A stretch of DNA of 9,115 nt from NCBI GenBank assembly GCA_009469665.1, contig SSTB01000177.1, positions 1 through 9,115 of the forward strand, written 5' to 3'. A model generated the notes under the pieces. It made no database searches. It saw only the letters and a list, made by a program, of their open reading frames with translations, and was not told the DNA's origin. Shown piece after piece: positions 7,343 through 9,115 of this stretch. Every line of letters starts with the position of its first letter. Position 1 is the stretch's first letter. Made by a program: the position numbers and the translations under genes. The DNA is from Azonexaceae bacterium (GTDB taxonomy: Bacteria; Pseudomonadota; Gammaproteobacteria; Burkholderiales; Rhodocyclaceae).

Positions 7343-7462
7343 GTGCCGGGAAAAATCCGTTCGCCTCCGCGCGTCATGCCCGGCGGTGTCCGAATGTTTC
7401 ACGATCGCTGACCGCTGCGCAGGTTTATGGCAAGATCATTGCTCGCCAAGCCAGCGCTCTCC
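7343..7462 (+). other. Gap between mnmA and the ECF sigma gene
   Basis: The space between the mnmA stop and the preferred sigma-factor start is 120 bases, or 84 if the sigma gene starts at ATG 7427. It should hold the promoter of the sigma/anti-sigma pair. GCCGGG (7345-7350) and CCCGGC (7379-7384) are an inverted repeat 28 bases apart, but no T-run follows, so I do not call a terminator. GGGAAA (7348-7353) resembles an ECF -35 and CGTCAT (7372-7377) an ECF -10, with an 18-base spacer; this would be an autoregulatory site but is weak. Confidence 0.3.
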
Positions 7463-8056
7463 ATGTCCGAAAACGGTTCAGAAATCCTGCAAGCCCTGAT
7501 CTCCCGCGTCGCCCTCGGTGATCAGGGCGCCTTGCGCGTGCTCTACGAGCGCACGTCGGCGCATCTGTTCGGGGTCATCCTCCGTATCTCCCGGCGGCAG
7601 GATCTCGCCGAGGAGCTGTTGCAGGAGACTTACGTGAGCGCATGGCACAACGCCGCCGGGTACAGCGCCAGCCAGGGGCAGCCGATGACCTGGCTGATCA
7701 GCATCGCCCGCAACAAGGCTCTAGATCAGGTACGCAGCGCTCCCGCCCGGCGCGAGACCGAACTGCCGCGGGACGAGGACGGGCTGGAGCGCGACATCCC
7801 CGACGACGGCCACGACCCTCTCACCTTGCTGGAAAGCGCCGGCGACACCCTGGCCATCCGCCAGTGCCTGGAATCCGCCGATGCCCGCCACCGCCAGAGC
7901 CTGGCCCTGGCCTACTACCACGGCCTTTCCCACAGTGAAGTGGCGGAACGCATGGCAGCGCCTCTGGGCACCGTCAAAGCGTGGGTGCGGCGCGGTCTGG
8001 AATCCCTGAAACGCTGCCTGGAGGCCGGCGGCCTCCAGGGCGCCGACTCGGCATGA
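7463..8056 (+). CDS. ECF-type RNA polymerase sigma factor (SigK-like, paired with an RskA-type anti-sigma)
   Basis: A 197-residue sigma-70 family factor of the extracytoplasmic-function type, which redirects RNA polymerase to stress promoters when released by its anti-sigma factor. Region 2 spans about 21-92: ALRVLYERTSAHLFGVIL, DLAEELLQETYVSAWHNA (core binding and -10 recognition) and TWLISIARNKALDQVRS. A variable acidic linker follows (about 93-130), then region 4 at about 131-184 with the helix-turn-helix LSHSEVAERMAAPLGTVKAWVRRGL reading the -35 element. ATG 7463 gives the usual ECF N-terminus. ATG 7427, in frame, adds 12 residues using AGA, TCA and other codons rare here and has only AGG at 7421-7423, so it is the alternative. 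The stop overlaps the anti-sigma ATG (ATGA), the classic arrangement for a coupled pair. Sigma identity is firm; its signal is not readable. Confidence 0.92.
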   Translation: MSENGSEILQALISRVALGDQGALRVLYERTSAHLFGVILRISRRQDLAEELLQETYVSAWHNAAGYSASQGQPMTWLISIARNKALDQVRSAPARRETELPRDEDGLERDIPDDGHDPLTLLESAGDTLAIRQCLESADARHRQSLALAYYHGLSHSEVAERMAAPLGTVKAWVRRGLESLKRCLEAGGLQGADSA

Positions 8057-8808
8057 ACTACGACCGCCCCCCGCTCCTCGACCATCTGGCGTCCCAGTAT
8101 GCCCTGGGCACCCTCGCTCCCCGGGCACGCCATCGCTTCCGGCGCCATCTGCTGCGCAGCCTGCCGGCGCGGAACGCGCTGGAGGCCTGGGAGCGGCGCC
8201 TCGGGGGGCTGGCCGTTGCCGTGCCGCCGGTCGCCCCGCCCGAGAGCGTATGGCCGGGCATCGCCCGCCGTCTGCCGGGGGCGCGTCAACCCGAACAAGC
8301 CGGCCGGCCGGCCCCGCGCAGCCGTTGGCTGGCCTGGGCCAGTCCCCTGCTGGGGGTGGCCTTCGGCCTCGTCGCCAGCATCGCCCTGGTGGTGCACATG
8401 CCGGAACGTTTCGTCGGCCTCGATCAACTCGCCCAGCGCGAGCAATCCCTGCCGCAAAGCTATATCGGCCTGCTCCTCGACGCCGAGGGCCGGCCGACGG
8501 TGCTGGCCAGCGCGACGCGCCACGGCCGGCGCCTGACCTTCAAAGTGCTTCGCCCGGTGGAACTGCCAGCCGGCCGGGTCCTGCAATTGTGGGGCCTGCC
8601 CCGGGACAAGGCGGGCACGGCCCTGCCGCCCATTCCCCTGGGTCTGGTTCCTGCCAAGGGGGCCGGCGCGGTGATGCTCGACGACACGGCAGAACGTCTG
8701 CTCGCCAACGTTGCCCAACTCGCGGTGACGGTGCAGGACGCCCCGGCCCGGCCCGGCGATGCGCCCGGTGAGTTCCTGCTGAAGGGTCATTGCGTCAAAC
8801 TCTGGTGA
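8053..8808 (+). CDS. Membrane-anchored RskA-type anti-sigma factor
   Basis: A 251-residue protein predicted to hold the ECF sigma factor encoded just upstream inactive at the inner membrane. The cytoplasmic N-terminus (LLDHLASQYALGTLAPRARHRF, about 8-29) matches the helical sigma-binding segment of anti-sigma factors, but no HxxxCxxC zinc motif is present. A Pro/Arg-rich linker (about 56-91) leads to a single transmembrane helix at about 92-115 (WLAWASPLLGVAFGLVASIALVV). The periplasmic C-terminal domain has the RskA features: YIGLLLDAEGRPTVLAS, a strand-rich middle with VLQLWGLPRDKAG, and a final FLLKGHCVKLW. ATG 8053 overlaps the sigma stop; the frame is open upstream to 7981 only inside the sigma gene. 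Release of RskA proteins generally involves regulated proteolysis; whether that holds here is inference. Confidence 0.88.
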   Translation: MNYDRPPLLDHLASQYALGTLAPRARHRFRRHLLRSLPARNALEAWERRLGGLAVAVPPVAPPESVWPGIARRLPGARQPEQAGRPAPRSRWLAWASPLLGVAFGLVASIALVVHMPERFVGLDQLAQREQSLPQSYIGLLLDAEGRPTVLASATRHGRRLTFKVLRPVELPAGRVLQLWGLPRDKAGTALPPIPLGLVPAKGAGAVMLDDTAERLLANVAQLAVTVQDAPARPGDAPGEFLLKGHCVKLW

Positions 8809-8894
8809 CCCTGCATCCGATCCGCGGGCACCCCCGTAAGTGGGGCCACGGGATAGATAAACCCCGTTCATCCTCAACCGAACAGGAGATCACC
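8809..8894 (+). other. Gap before the COG4315-type gene, with ribosome binding site
   Basis: These 86 bases separate the anti-sigma gene from the secreted-protein gene and probably carry a separate promoter. AGGAG at 8884-8888 lies 6 bases before the ATG and is a strong ribosome binding site. CCCC/GGGG at 8832-8835 and 8842-8845 and GTGG-GG-CCAC at 8840-8849 could form small hairpins, but no T-run follows, so no terminator is called. GGGATA (8850-8855) is an ECF -35-like hexamer with a CCTCAA 16 bases downstream, which is suggestive only. Confidence 0.35.
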
Positions 8895-9115
8895 ATGAAG
8901 CGCATCGTCATCGCCACCGCCCTTGTCGCCCTCGCCGGCCTGGTCCAGGCCAACCCCACCGTCGAGAAGGACGGCGTTCTGACTAACAAGGAAGGCCGCA
9001 CGCTCTACACCTTCGACAAGGACTCCAGCGGCAAGAGTAATTGCAGCGGAGGCTGCGCGGCGGCCTGGCCCCCCTTCGCGGTGGCCAATCCGGCCCTGGC
9101 CGGTGGCGATTTCAG
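8895..9115 (+). CDS. Secreted COG4315-type repeat protein, partial (N-terminus only)
   Basis: The first 73 complete codons are visible before the right edge. MKRIVIATALVALAGLVQA is a clean signal peptide with likely cleavage between Ala19 and Asn20; no lipobox cysteine is seen. The mature part carries one copy of the PF03640 'secreted repeat' (COG4315): DGVLTNKEGRTLYTFDKD (26-43) and SNCSGGCAAAWPPF, with the Cys50/Cys54 pair and the WPP motif typical of the repeat. These proteins usually have two repeats in about 120 residues; the second would lie outside the window. Their function is unknown. It sits directly downstream of the sigma/anti-sigma pair, so it is a plausible regulon member. Start at ATG 8895 with AGGAG 6 bases upstream. 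Confidence 0.88.
   Translation, partial: MKRIVIATALVALAGLVQANPTVEKDGVLTNKEGRTLYTFDKDSSGKSNCSGGCAAAWPPFAVANPALAGGDF

Noticed and set aside
7345..7384. GCCGGG/CCCGGC inverted repeat after mnmA as a terminator
   Set aside because: The arms are only 6 bases, the loop is 28 bases, and there is no T-run.
8832..8849. Short GC hairpins before the COG4315 gene as a terminator or riboswitch
   Set aside because: Stems of 4 bases without a T-run or any recognisable aptamer pattern; expected by chance in GC-rich DNA.
7348..8877. Shared ECF promoter motif upstream of the sigma gene and the COG4315 gene (GGGAAA...CGTCAT and GGGATA...CCTCAA; both regions also contain CCGTTC)
   Set aside because: Spacers differ (18 and 16 bases) and the CCGTTC lies at different offsets from GGGA, so two sites alone do not define a motif; kept only as a hint in the gap entries.

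Overview
The window is GC-rich bacterial chromosome, densely packed and with conserved gene types throughout. The protein set (AlgC-type phosphomannomutase, WaaF heptosyltransferase, zf-CHCC protein beside IlvE, NudJ next to MnmA) points to a Gram-negative betaproteobacterium. I suspect a Rhodocyclales-type organism from the flavour of the proteins, but that is inference and was not checked by any search. I see no rRNA, tRNA, CRISPR array, insertion sequence or prophage.

Left part, 1-5149, minus strand: seven genes read right to left, with gaps of at most 49 bases or 4-base stop/start overlaps, so they probably form one operon. In transcription order they are ilvE (branched-chain aminotransferase), a small zf-CHCC zinc-finger protein, waaF (LPS heptosyltransferase II), a SnoaL/NTF2-like protein, a YheT-type alpha/beta hydrolase, an algC-type phosphomannomutase/phosphoglucomutase, and a YbjQ-family gene cut off by the left edge. 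waaF and algC both serve the cell envelope (LPS core and sugar-phosphate supply). The other genes look co-transcribed without a shared pathway.

Middle, 5150-5254: a 105-base divergent intergenic region separates ilvE from the plus-strand genes. It probably holds promoters for both directions, but only -10-like hexamers can be pointed to.

Right part, 5255-7342, plus strand: nudJ (Nudix hydrolase), an unrecognised exported protein, and mnmA (tRNA 2-thiouridylase) overlap one another. The nudJ-mnmA pairing is known from E. coli; here an exported protein with a possible transglutaminase-like Cys-His-Asp pattern and an EF-hand-like Asp loop is inserted between them. This is the most interesting unknown in the window.

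Far right, 7343-9115, plus strand: an ECF sigma factor overlaps a membrane-anchored RskA-type anti-sigma factor, followed after 86 bases by a secreted COG4315-type repeat protein that runs off the right edge. This looks like an envelope-signal regulatory module with a likely target next to it. The window is mostly ordinary housekeeping DNA; I do not see a clear-cut new system, and the exported protein and the sigma module are the parts that deserve a second look.
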